Source: Pseudomonas serbica (lineage in GTDB: Bacteria; Pseudomonadota; Gammaproteobacteria; Pseudomonadales; Pseudomonadaceae). From it: a DNA stretch of 64,000 bases. Shown here piece after piece: positions 37,047 to 44,560 of this stretch. The stretch covers positions 62,001-126,000 of the forward strand of contig NZ_JAQIYM010000010.1 in NCBI RefSeq assembly GCF_028823535.1, in the 5' to 3' direction. The translations under genes were made by a program, and so were the position numbers. The notes under the pieces are model-generated. The model had not been told where the DNA came from. It searched no databases and saw only the letters and a list, made by a program, of their open reading frames with translations. How positions within the stretch are numbered: the stretch's first letter is position 1; each line of letters starts with the position of its first letter.

Positions 37047-37610
37047 GTGAACAGTGATATTGAAAAATCTTTTACCGCCACACTTCAAATGTTTGACCAC
37101 AAACTCAATCTGCTTGAACTGCTCCACGAAAAACCGGCGATGGCCACCGTGGGCCTGTTCAGCGGCGGTTTCTTTACCGGCAGACCGCAAACTTTCGACC
37201 ACTCACACCTGCTTGGCATCCGCCCCAATGCGCAGGCCGGCGTGGTCAAGCCCTTGAAACTGCACTTTCGGCACACGGCGGATGGTTATCTACTGTCAAT
37301 CAAGAACCCCGGCGAATATTACAATCGCTTGATAAGTCAAAGTTGGCAGGAAGTGTTAGGGGCCATGAATTCAGGCATTGATGATCCGACAGTTTTTACC
37401 CTGATCAATCATCAGGGCAAACCGATAACGCTCGCCGACATCGCCTCCCAACACTCGCCCATCTCGCTCATGACTGAAGACAAACGTTACTTGGGTGGAC
37501 GTAAAGTAAAGAGCTCGCCTTATATCTATCTTGCGAAGACCGAAGAACGTTCAAAAATCACTTTCATCCTGAGTATTCTCGAACGGAAAGTTGCGCACAC
37601 GACGAAATGA
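37047..37610 (+). CDS. Orphan protein of unknown function, possibly a beta-trefoil fold
   Basis: 187 residues starting at GTG 37047 behind AAAAGGAC. No signal peptide or membrane segment. I do not recognise it. Strand-turn patterns such as VFTLINHQGKPITLADIA, SPISLMTEDKRYLGGRKV and SPYIYLAKTEERSKITFILS resemble the repeated hydrophobic/Gly-Lys-Tyr-Leu pattern of fascin-like or lectin beta-trefoils, but this is only a visual impression. The codon use is less GC-rich than in glyA and its upstream sequence is AT-rich, so it may be horizontally acquired. It has its own terminator and no partner gene. Confidence 0.65.
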   Translation: MNSDIEKSFTATLQMFDHKLNLLELLHEKPAMATVGLFSGGFFTGRPQTFDHSHLLGIRPNAQAGVVKPLKLHFRHTADGYLLSIKNPGEYYNRLISQSWQEVLGAMNSGIDDPTVFTLINHQGKPITLADIASQHSPISLMTEDKRYLGGRKVKSSPYIYLAKTEERSKITFILSILERKVAHTTK

Positions 37611-37618
37611 TCCAAAAA

Positions 37619-37656
37619 GCGCGTCGGCTTGCTCATCGGAGCCGATGCGTTTTTTT
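37619..37656 (+). terminator. Rho-independent terminator of the orphan gene
   Basis: GCGCGTCGGCT and AGCCGATGCGT pair (one bulge) around a 10-base loop, followed by seven T residues. Confidence 0.85.
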
Positions 37657-37697
37657 CGATAACCCTCTAACCGCTCAAGATCGGGCCTCGCCCCTCA

Positions 37698-37712
37698 ACT
37701 GGTAAGACCGGT
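37698..37712. promoter_or_regulatory. GntR/FadR-type operator site 1
   Basis: ACTGGTAAGACCGGT, an interrupted palindrome with the TGGT-N3-ACC(A/G) form recognised by FadR/LldR/PdhR-type regulators. It lies just upstream of the candidate -35 of the symporter gene. Its core GGTAAGACC recurs exactly at 37786. Confidence 0.65.
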
Positions 37713-37735
37713 CATGCCAATTCTCAATCTTTTAC

Positions 37736-37765
37736 TTGCGATCACCCAAAAACAGCGCCTAGACT
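37736..37765 (+). promoter_or_regulatory. Candidate promoter of the symporter gene
   Basis: TTGCGA at 37736-37741, 18-base spacer, TAGACT at 37760-37765. It is bracketed by the two GGTAAGACC operator-like sites. Confidence 0.5.
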
Positions 37766-37782
37766 GCGCCTGCACTGGACAT

Positions 37783-37797
37783 ACCGGTAAGACCACA
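37783..37797. promoter_or_regulatory. GntR/FadR-type operator site 2
   Basis: ACCGGTAAGACCACA, sharing the 9-base core GGTAAGACC with site 1 in the same orientation. The two cores are 85 bases apart, about eight helical turns, which would suit looping repression. It falls shortly after the predicted transcription start. Confidence 0.6.
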
Positions 37798-37863
37798 ATA
37801 ATTAAGTCCTGAATCCGATGCGCGCAGCGCACGGCAGCCAGGACACCGACCAGGATTCCTCCC

Positions 37864-39177
37864 ATGCTCAGATGGTGCTCGCGTTCAATCTTTCTCCAAG
37901 TGGTTCTCGGACTGGTGCTCGGCATCGTCTGCGGGCTGACCCTTCCCGAATACTCCGCTCAGCTCAAACCCCTCGGTGACGGGTTTATCAAGCTGATCAA
38001 AATGCTGATTGGCCTGATCGTGTTCTGCGTGGTGGTCAGCGGCATCAGCGGTGCCGGCGACCTGAAAAAGGTCGGTCGCATCGGTCTTAAATCAGTGATT
38101 TATTTCGAAATCCTGACCACCATCGCCCTGGTGATCGGCCTGGTGTTCGCCTTCAGCACCGGTATCGGCAGTGGCGCGAACATTCATCTGGAACAGCTTT
38201 CCGCAGCCGACATGGGCGATATCGCCCAGCGCGGCCAGCACATGCACACCACCACGCAGTTCCTGATGGATTTGATTCCGACCTCGGTGATCGGCGCATT
38301 TGCCGATAACAACATCCTGCAAGTCCTGCTGTTTTCGGTGCTGTTCGGCAGCGCCCTGAACCTGGTGGGTGAGGCGGCGTCGGGCATTTCCCGACTGATC
38401 AACGAACTCAGCCATGTGATCTTCCGCATCATGGGCATGATCGTGCGCCTGGCACCGATCGGGGTATTCGGCGCCATCGCCTTTACCACCAGCAAATACG
38501 GCCTCGACTCGCTGCAGCATCTGGGCAGTCTGGTCGGCCTGTTTTACCTGACCTGCGTAGCCTTCGTAGCGCTGATTCTCGGCCTGGTCATGCGTCTTTC
38601 GGGCCTGAAGATGTGGCCGTTGCTCAAGTACCTGCGCGAAGAACTGCTGATCGTCATGGGCACCGCCTCGTCCGACGCCGTGCTGCCACAAATCATGCGC
38701 AAGCTTGAGCATCTGGGCATCGGCAGCTCGACGGTCGGCTTGGTGATTCCCACCGGCTACTCGTTCAACCTCGACGGTTTCTCGATCTACCTGACCCTGG
38801 CCATCGTGTTCATCGCCAATGCCACCGGCACGCCGCTGGCCATGACCGATCTGCTGACGATTCTGTTGGTGTCGTTGATCACCTCCAAAGGCGCGCACGG
38901 CATCCCGGGATCGGCCCTGGTGATTCTGGCGGCCACCCTGACGGCGATCCCGGCGATTCCAGTGGTCGGCCTGGTGCTGGTGTTGGCCGTGGACTGGTTC
39001 ATGGGAATCGGCCGGGCCCTGACCAACCTGATCGGCAACTGCGTGGCAACCGTGGCAATCGCTCGCTGGGAAAAAGACATCGATGTGGAGCGGGCGAACA
39101 AGGTGCTTTCCGGCCAGGTAGGTTATACCTTCCAGCCGAGAAAACCCGTGGCCCCGGCCCATCAGCAGGAATTTTGA
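37864..39177 (+). CDS. Dicarboxylate/amino acid:cation symporter (DctA family)
   Basis: Inner-membrane secondary transporter of the DAACS family, importing a carboxylate (C4-dicarboxylate or acidic amino acid) with protons or sodium. 437 residues with about eight helices and re-entrant loops. Family motifs: LIKMLIGLIVFCVVVSGISG, GTASSDAVLPQIMRKLEHLG, PTGYSFNLDGFSIYLTLAIV and SLITSKGAHGIPGSALVILA. The exact substrate cannot be told. Two FadR-type regulators follow and operator-like repeats flank its promoter, so it is probably induced by its substrate. Confidence 0.9.
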   Translation: MLRWCSRSIFLQVVLGLVLGIVCGLTLPEYSAQLKPLGDGFIKLIKMLIGLIVFCVVVSGISGAGDLKKVGRIGLKSVIYFEILTTIALVIGLVFAFSTGIGSGANIHLEQLSAADMGDIAQRGQHMHTTTQFLMDLIPTSVIGAFADNNILQVLLFSVLFGSALNLVGEAASGISRLINELSHVIFRIMGMIVRLAPIGVFGAIAFTTSKYGLDSLQHLGSLVGLFYLTCVAFVALILGLVMRLSGLKMWPLLKYLREELLIVMGTASSDAVLPQIMRKLEHLGIGSSTVGLVIPTGYSFNLDGFSIYLTLAIVFIANATGTPLAMTDLLTILLVSLITSKGAHGIPGSALVILAATLTAIPAIPVVGLVLVLAVDWFMGIGRALTNLIGNCVATVAIARWEKDIDVERANKVLSGQVGYTFQPRKPVAPAHQQEF

Positions 39178-39229
39178 ATGAACGCCGTGCCTGCTCCCGG
39201 GCAGGCACGGCCAACAACGTTTAGAGCTC

Positions 39230-39946
39230 ATGGAGCGAACAGTGATTACCTCGTCGACCGTTGTAAATTCAGTCGTAGAAAAACTTCGGGCCGCGCTGGC
39301 CCGCGGTCAGTGGCGTTCCGGCGACATGCTGCCGGGGCAACGCGAGCTGGCCGAACAATTGGGCATCAGCCGCCCCAGCCTGCGTGAAGCCGTCACCGTG
39401 CTCGAAACCCTCGGCCTGGTGCGTTCCATGCCCGGTAAGGGCGTGGTGGTGCTGGAGGCCAATCTTGCCGACAGCCAACAGCACGACAGCGCGGTGGCCG
39501 CGGCAAGCCTGGAAGATGTTCTGCAGCTGCGCTACACCCTTGAGCCGTTCATCGTGGGCTTGGTGGCGCAATCGATCAGCAGCAAGGAAGTCGGGCAACT
39601 GCGCCTGACCCTGATGGACATGCGCGAAGCCCTGGAGGCCAACGACAGTGAAGCCGGAGTGAGCGCCTACATCGCGTTCCACGAAGAACTCTTCACCCTG
39701 ACCTCGAACCCGATCTTCCAGAGCGTGGTCCAGCAGACCAGCAATGCCCTCAAGCAAAGCGCCCAAGTGCTGCGCAACTCCCCGGAACATCTGGCTGAAC
39801 GCCTGGAGGAAAATGAAGCGGTGGTACGGGCGATCCGCAGCAAGAACAGCGCCCAGGCCAGTGCCGAGATGCGTCGGCACATTCTTCGCGAAGGCCAGCG
39901 GATGGGCATTGAACTGAACATCCCGGAAGACAACCTCGGCAGTTGA
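39230..39946 (+). CDS. FadR-type GntR transcriptional regulator (FCD domain)
   Basis: 238 residues. The N-terminal winged helix has LPGQRELAEQLGISRPSLRE (DNA-recognition helix SRPSLREAV) and LGLVRSMPGKGVVVLEA. The FCD ligand-binding domain (residues 90-230) shows LRYTLEPFIVGLVAQ, HEELFTLTSNPIF and RHILREGQRM; its Asp/His metal-site pattern is typical of the family. ATG 39230 and GTG 39242 are both possible starts. Lies 52 bases after the symporter, so it likely represses that gene and responds to a carboxylate. A good candidate to bind the GGTAAGACC sites. Confidence 0.9.
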   Translation: MERTVITSSTVVNSVVEKLRAALARGQWRSGDMLPGQRELAEQLGISRPSLREAVTVLETLGLVRSMPGKGVVVLEANLADSQQHDSAVAAASLEDVLQLRYTLEPFIVGLVAQSISSKEVGQLRLTLMDMREALEANDSEAGVSAYIAFHEELFTLTSNPIFQSVVQQTSNALKQSAQVLRNSPEHLAERLEENEAVVRAIRSKNSAQASAEMRRHILREGQRMGIELNIPEDNLGS

Positions 39947-39971
39947 ACCCTCTTTGAACCGGAGAAAGGCC

Positions 39972-40661
39972 ATGAACAGCTTCGTTTCAGCGCAAACGCT
40001 TACCACCCTGCCCTTTCCACCGGCGGCGGATGATCTGTACTCGCGGGTCCTCGACGCCATTCTTGAACAGCGCATCCATGAAGCCAGTCGTTTTACCGAG
40101 GAAAGCCTGGCGCAAATGTTCGGTGCCCGACGCAGCGACATTCGCAACGTGCTGACGCGACTGTCCCATCAGCAGATCATTATTCTGCGGATCAATCATC
40201 GTCCCCGCGTCGCGGCGCTCGGTGTCGATCAGGTTCGGCAAACGCTGCATGCCCGGCGACTGACCGAACTCATGCTGGTGAGGCTGACCTGCCAGAGGCC
40301 CTGCACGCATGCCTTGAAGCGCCTGCGCACGCTGGTCGATAGTGAGCGTCAATGCGCCGAGCGTGGCCGGGCGATTCGTTTGTCGGGGGAGTTTCACCTG
40401 CAGCTGGCAGAAATGGCGGGCAACGCTCCGTTGGCGCATTTTCTCGGCAGTCTCGTGCCTCTGACCTCCTTGGCGATTGCGCAGTTTGATGCATGCGTAG
40501 AGAACAATTGCGGCTGGCAACTTCACGAGAAAATAGTGGACGCGATAACGCGCATGGATACCGCGATGGCCTTGGCACTACTGAATCGTCATCTGGACCA
40601 TCTGGAGGCGGCGTTGCTGAGCGCTCGACCGCTACCCCGTCAGGATCGTATTGCCGGTTAG
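39972..40661 (+). CDS. Second GntR-family regulator with FCD domain
   Basis: 229 residues from ATG 39972 (MNSFVSAQTL) after GGAGAAAGG. The helix-turn-helix FTEESLAQMFGARRSDIRNV differs from the classic ELAEQLGISRPSLREA of its neighbour, and the wing (LRINHRPRVAALG) is of the other FCD subgroup. The FCD domain shows ARRLTELMLVRLTCQ and EFHLQLAEMAGNAPLAHFLG. It lies 25 bases after the first regulator in the same operon. Its stop overlaps the convergent COG0523 gene by 4 bases. Its target is unclear. Confidence 0.85.
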   Translation: MNSFVSAQTLTTLPFPPAADDLYSRVLDAILEQRIHEASRFTEESLAQMFGARRSDIRNVLTRLSHQQIIILRINHRPRVAALGVDQVRQTLHARRLTELMLVRLTCQRPCTHALKRLRTLVDSERQCAERGRAIRLSGEFHLQLAEMAGNAPLAHFLGSLVPLTSLAIAQFDACVENNCGWQLHEKIVDAITRMDTAMALALLNRHLDHLEAALLSARPLPRQDRIAG

Positions 40662-41629
40662 CTCGCTGCCACTCGGGCGAACCCCTGGCGAATCTTGTCC
40701 TGCGGCAAATCATCGGCAATGAACACAATCACGCTTTCACGGGTTTCATCGGCAGCCCACTCCGTGTCCCAGTCGAAACCGTAGAGCTTCAGCACCCCCT
40801 GGAACACCATGCGGCGCGGCTCGCCGAGAATGTTCAATACACCTTTGTAGCGCAACAGTTGCTTGCCGTGCTCCTCCAGCAGCTCGTTCATGAACTCGCT
40901 GAGCTTGTCGATATCCAGCGGTTTGTCGGTGCGCAGCACCAGGCTGGAAATACGGTCGATGGACGGGGCCTGGCTGACCGGGCGCAAACTCACGCCGCCG
41001 CCCAGATCGGCGTTGAGATTGAAACCACGCACGTCGAGCAGTTCGGCCAGGTCGATCTTGCCGTGATCGACCACGCGGATGGGCGCTCGGCGATTGATAC
41101 GGGTCAGGCGTTCGCTCAATGCCGTGAACGCAGGTTCGTCCACCAGATCACGCTTGCTCACCAGCAGCCGATCGGCAAAACCGATCTGCGCCTGGGCGAT
41201 GGTCTGGGCCAGATGCTGTTCGGCGTGCGCCGCATCCACCAAGGTGATGATGCCGTCGAGGATGTAGCGCTCGCGCAGCTCCTCGTCGATGAAGAAGGTT
41301 TGCGCCACCGGAGCCGGGTCCGCCAGGCCGGTGCATTCGATCACCAGCCGGTCGAAGGCGATGTCTCCACTGTCGAGGCGCTCGAGCAACAGATACAGGG
41401 CCTTGGTCAGGTCGGTGTGGATGGTGCAGCAGACGCAACCGTTGGACAGCGTCATGACCTGTACCGGTTCGTCACCCAACAGTTGGGTGTCGATGCCGGC
41501 GTCGCTGAATTCATTTTCGATCACGGCGATTTTCAGGCCGTGCTCGGCTTTGAGCAGGTGGCGCAACAGCGTGGTTTTGCCGGCACCGAGGAAGCCGCTG
41601 AGGATCGTTACGGGGATTGGGGCTGACAA
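40658..41629 (-). CDS. COG0523 GTPase (YjiA/CobW-like metal chaperone)
   Basis: G3E-family GTPase thought to insert or deliver metals, usually zinc. 323 residues with TTG 41629 as start (LSAPIPVTILSGFLG, preceded by GGGAGA at a good distance); ATG 41650 is the alternative. Walker A is GFLGAGKTTLLRHLL; the metal-binding CxCC is in LSNGCVCCTIHTDL; Walker B region is VIECTGLADPAPV; base recognition SKRDLV. The C-terminal CobW-C domain has RYKGVLNILGEPRRMVFQGV. It is adjacent to ybdD-cstA as in other Pseudomonas. No Zur box was noticed in front. Confidence 0.9.
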   Translation of the reverse strand: MSAPIPVTILSGFLGAGKTTLLRHLLKAEHGLKIAVIENEFSDAGIDTQLLGDEPVQVMTLSNGCVCCTIHTDLTKALYLLLERLDSGDIAFDRLVIECTGLADPAPVAQTFFIDEELRERYILDGIITLVDAAHAEQHLAQTIAQAQIGFADRLLVSKRDLVDEPAFTALSERLTRINRRAPIRVVDHGKIDLAELLDVRGFNLNADLGGGVSLRPVSQAPSIDRISSLVLRTDKPLDIDKLSEFMNELLEEHGKQLLRYKGVLNILGEPRRMVFQGVLKLYGFDWDTEWAADETRESVIVFIADDLPQDKIRQGFARVAAS

Positions 41630-41657
41630 AATAAGGTCTCCCGGACGCAAAAAAAAT

Positions 41658-41725
41658 TGTAGGAGCCCGGCTTGCCGGCGAAGGCGTCCTGAAGATCGCT
41701 TCCGCCGGCAAACCGGCCTCCTACA
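41658..41725. repeat. REP palindrome pair, GTAGGAGC type
   Basis: TGTAGGAGCCCGGCTTGCCG and CCGGCAAACCGGCCTCCTAC around about 25 bases. Lies between the COG0523 gene and ybdD. Same subtype as at 4613. Confidence 0.85.
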
Positions 41726-41751
41726 GTGGTGTGTTGCCTAGGCGTGGTGCA

Positions 41752-41949
41752 TCAACAACACTTCGGCCCACCCTTGCCACCGTAACGAGCCTCCTGGCGT
41801 TCCCGAAAGAACATCTCGTAGCTCATCACCGGTTTGTCAGGGTGCTTGCTTTGCATATGCTCGACGTAGTTGTCGTAGTCGGGCATGCCGACCATCAGGC
41901 GCGCGGCCTGGCCGAGGTATTTACCGAGGCGACTCAAGTCATTGAACAT
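41752..41949 (-). CDS. YbdD/YjiX family small protein
   Basis: 65 residues, MFNDLSRLGKYLGQAARLMV ... PDKPVMSYEMFFRERQEARY, ending in a Cys pair (GGPKCC). In enteric bacteria the YbdD/YjiX proteins are encoded directly after CstA/BtsT and are required for or modulate pyruvate transport. Here it follows cstA by 15 bases, so the same partnership is likely. Confidence 0.93.
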   Translation of the reverse strand: MFNDLSRLGKYLGQAARLMVGMPDYDNYVEHMQSKHPDKPVMSYEMFFRERQEARYGGKGGPKCC

Positions 41950-41964
41950 GCTGCAATCCTCTGG

Positions 41965-44031
41965 TTACGCATCCGGCAGCACCTGGAAAGGCGATTCTTT
42001 GTCCGTACGATCTTTTGTACCCCAGGCGGCAATACCGACCTTGAGTGCATAGAACAGGATGCTGAACACCACGAACAGGAACAGCGCAGTCAGCGTGGCG
42101 TTGGTGTAGGCATTGAAGATCACGTGCTGCATCTGGGTGATGTCCTTGGCCGGGGCGAGGATCTGGCCGTTGGCCAAGGCATCGCTGTATTTTTTCGCCA
42201 GCGACAGGAAGCCGATCGCCGGGTTGGCGTCGAACAGCTTGATGAAGCCCGCAGTCGTGGTGCAGATCAGCAGCCACAACGCCGGCAACAGGGTGACCCA
42301 GACATAACGCTGGCGTTTCATCTTGATCAGCACCACGGTGCCGAGCATCAGCGCGATACCGGCCAGCATCTGGTTGGAAATACCGAACAGCGGCCACAGG
42401 GTATTGATACCACCCAACGGATCGATCACACCCTGATACAGCAACCAGCCCCACATGGTCACGCAGCCGGCAGTGGCGATCAGGTTGGCGGTCCAGGATT
42501 CGGTGCGCTTGAGCGATGGCACGAACGAGCCGAGCAAGTCCTGCAGCATGAAACGCCCGGCACGGGTGCCGGCGTCCACCGCGGTCAGGATGAACAGCGC
42601 TTCGAACAGAATCGCGAAGTGGTACCAGAACGCCATGGTGTTTTCACCCGGCAGCACACTGTGCAGGATCTGCGCGATACCGACCGCCAGGGTCGGTGCA
42701 CCGCCGGCACGGGCCAGGATGGTGGTTTCACCGATGTCGTGGGCCACCGCCTGCAGCGCTTCCGGGGTGATTGCAAAGCCCCAGTTGCTGACTGCGGTCG
42801 CCACCGCCACCACATCACCGCCAACGACGGCGGCCGGGCTGTTCATCGCGAAGTACACGCCTGGCTCGATCACCGACGCCGCGACCATGGCCATGATCGC
42901 CACGAAGGACTCCATCAACATGGCGCCGTAACCGATGTAACGGGCATTGACCTCGTTATCCAGCAGTTTCGGCGTGGTGCCGGAGGAAATCAGTGCGTGG
43001 AAACCCGAGACCGCGCCACAGGCGATGGTGATGAACAGGAACGGAAACAGCCCGCCCTTCCACACGGGGCCAGTGCCGTCGACGAATTGGGTCAGCGCCG
43101 GCATTTTCAGCTCGGGCATGGTCACCAGGATGCCGATGGCCAGTGCGACGATGGTGCCGATCTTCAGGAAAGTCGAGAGGTAGTCACGGGGCGCCAGGAT
43201 CAGCCACACCGGCAACACCGCGGCGACAAAGCCATAGCCGACCAGCATCCAGGTGATCTGGATACCGGTGAAGCTGAAGGCCTTGGCCCACACCGGATCA
43301 GCGGCAATCTGCCCGCCGAGCCAGATGGAACCCAGCAGCAACAGCACGCCGATCACCGAGATTTCACCGATACGGCCCGGGCGGATGTAGCGCATGTAGA
43401 TGCCCATGAACATCGCGATCGGGATGGTCGCCATCACCGTGAAGATCCCCCATGGGCTCTCGGCCAGGGCCTTGACCACGATCAGCGCCAGCACCGCAAG
43501 GATGATGATCATGATCAGGAAGCAGCCGAACAGCGCGATGGTGCCGGGAATGCGGCCCATTTCCTCACGGACCATGTCGCCCAGCGAACGGCCGTTGCGG
43601 CGGGTGGACATGAACAGGACCATGAAGTCCTGCACGGCACCGGCCAGCACCACGCCGGCAATCAGCCACAGCGTGCCGGGCAGGTAGCCCATCTGCGCCG
43701 CCAGTACCGGACCGACCAGGGGCCCTGCGCCGGCGATGGCCGCGAAGTGGTGACCGAAGAGGATATGCTTGTTGGTCGGGACATAATCCAGACCGTCATT
43801 GTTGAGCACGGCGGGGGTAGCCCGTCGCGCATCGAGTTGCATGACATTATTGGCGATGAACAGACTGTAGTAACGATACGCAACGAGATAGATGGCCACG
43901 GCGGCGACCACAATCCACAACGCGTTGATCGCTTCACCTCGGCGCAGTGCCACGACGCCAAGGGCGCACGCCCCAACGATTGCCAGCAGCAGCCAGGGTA
44001 AGTGGCGTAGCGGGCTATTATTATTTTTCAT
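41965..44031 (-). CDS. cstA: CstA family carbon-starvation transporter
   Basis: Inner-membrane transporter of the CstA/BtsT family (pyruvate or peptides in E. coli). 688 residues from ATG 44031 (MKNNNSPLRHLPWLLLAIVG), with about 16-18 hydrophobic segments. Family motifs: NNDGLDYVPTNKHILFGHHF, AAIAGAGPLVGPVLAAQMGY, STRRNGRSLGDMVREEMG and SSGTTPKLLDNEVNARYIGY. The longer frame to 44184 lacks a family match. In operon with ybdD. Confidence 0.95.
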   Translation of the reverse strand: MKNNNSPLRHLPWLLLAIVGACALGVVALRRGEAINALWIVVAAVAIYLVAYRYYSLFIANNVMQLDARRATPAVLNNDGLDYVPTNKHILFGHHFAAIAGAGPLVGPVLAAQMGYLPGTLWLIAGVVLAGAVQDFMVLFMSTRRNGRSLGDMVREEMGRIPGTIALFGCFLIMIIILAVLALIVVKALAESPWGIFTVMATIPIAMFMGIYMRYIRPGRIGEISVIGVLLLLGSIWLGGQIAADPVWAKAFSFTGIQITWMLVGYGFVAAVLPVWLILAPRDYLSTFLKIGTIVALAIGILVTMPELKMPALTQFVDGTGPVWKGGLFPFLFITIACGAVSGFHALISSGTTPKLLDNEVNARYIGYGAMLMESFVAIMAMVAASVIEPGVYFAMNSPAAVVGGDVVAVATAVSNWGFAITPEALQAVAHDIGETTILARAGGAPTLAVGIAQILHSVLPGENTMAFWYHFAILFEALFILTAVDAGTRAGRFMLQDLLGSFVPSLKRTESWTANLIATAGCVTMWGWLLYQGVIDPLGGINTLWPLFGISNQMLAGIALMLGTVVLIKMKRQRYVWVTLLPALWLLICTTTAGFIKLFDANPAIGFLSLAKKYSDALANGQILAPAKDITQMQHVIFNAYTNATLTALFLFVVFSILFYALKVGIAAWGTKDRTDKESPFQVLPDA

Positions 44032-44183
44032 TTTATTATTCCAGCCAGAGTGGACAAGAAAGACAACCACCTCGAGTTTAGCTCGCCTGACAGCAAAGGC
44101 CATACCCTGACAACGGTCTGGACGCCTGGCAGCGTTTCGCGATGGCGGTCTATAGTCAGCGTACATTTCCGAGGATCGTGCCA

Positions 44184-44552
44184 ATGACCGAGCGCCCTGC
44201 CGAACGTCGCCGCTTCAAACGTATTGCGTTCGATGTCAGAACCGAGCTGGGCCAGGAGGCGTTCATCTGGCCGGTGAAACTGATCGACCTGTCGCTCAAG
44301 GGCTTGCTGATCGAGCGACCGGAACCCTGGCTGGGGGATCCGCAGAAGGATTTTTTTGTCCACATTCATCTGAGCGAAGGCGTCGATATCGACATGGATG
44401 TGCAGTTGGCCCACGAAGACAACGGGCAGCTCGGCTTCGAGTGCAGGCATATCAGCCTGGAATCCATTGAAAGCCTGCGGCGATTGATTGAGTTGAACCT
44501 GGGAGATCCGCAGGAGCTTGAACGGGAGCTGGGCGCCCTCATCGAAATCTGA
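44184..44552 (+). CDS. mapZ: Single-domain PilZ c-di-GMP receptor (MapZ/PA4608-like)
   Basis: Binds cyclic di-GMP; in P. aeruginosa its counterpart PA4608 (MapZ) binds the chemotaxis methyltransferase CheR1. 122 residues from ATG 44184 (MTERPAERRRFKRIAFDVRT). Both PilZ motifs are intact: RRRFKR (RxxxR) and DLSLKGLLIE (DxSxxG). TATAGT about 30 bases upstream may be its -10. It is divergent from cstA and ends 8 bases from the convergent radA. Confidence 0.9.
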   Translation: MTERPAERRRFKRIAFDVRTELGQEAFIWPVKLIDLSLKGLLIERPEPWLGDPQKDFFVHIHLSEGVDIDMDVQLAHEDNGQLGFECRHISLESIESLRRLIELNLGDPQELERELGALIEI

Positions 44553-44560
44553 ACCCGGAG

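Noticed and set aside
41731..44001. A 756-codon plus-strand frame opposite cstA, rich in His, Asp and Gln
   Set aside because: Its composition is that of an antisense translation of a membrane protein; cstA motifs are clear on the other strand.
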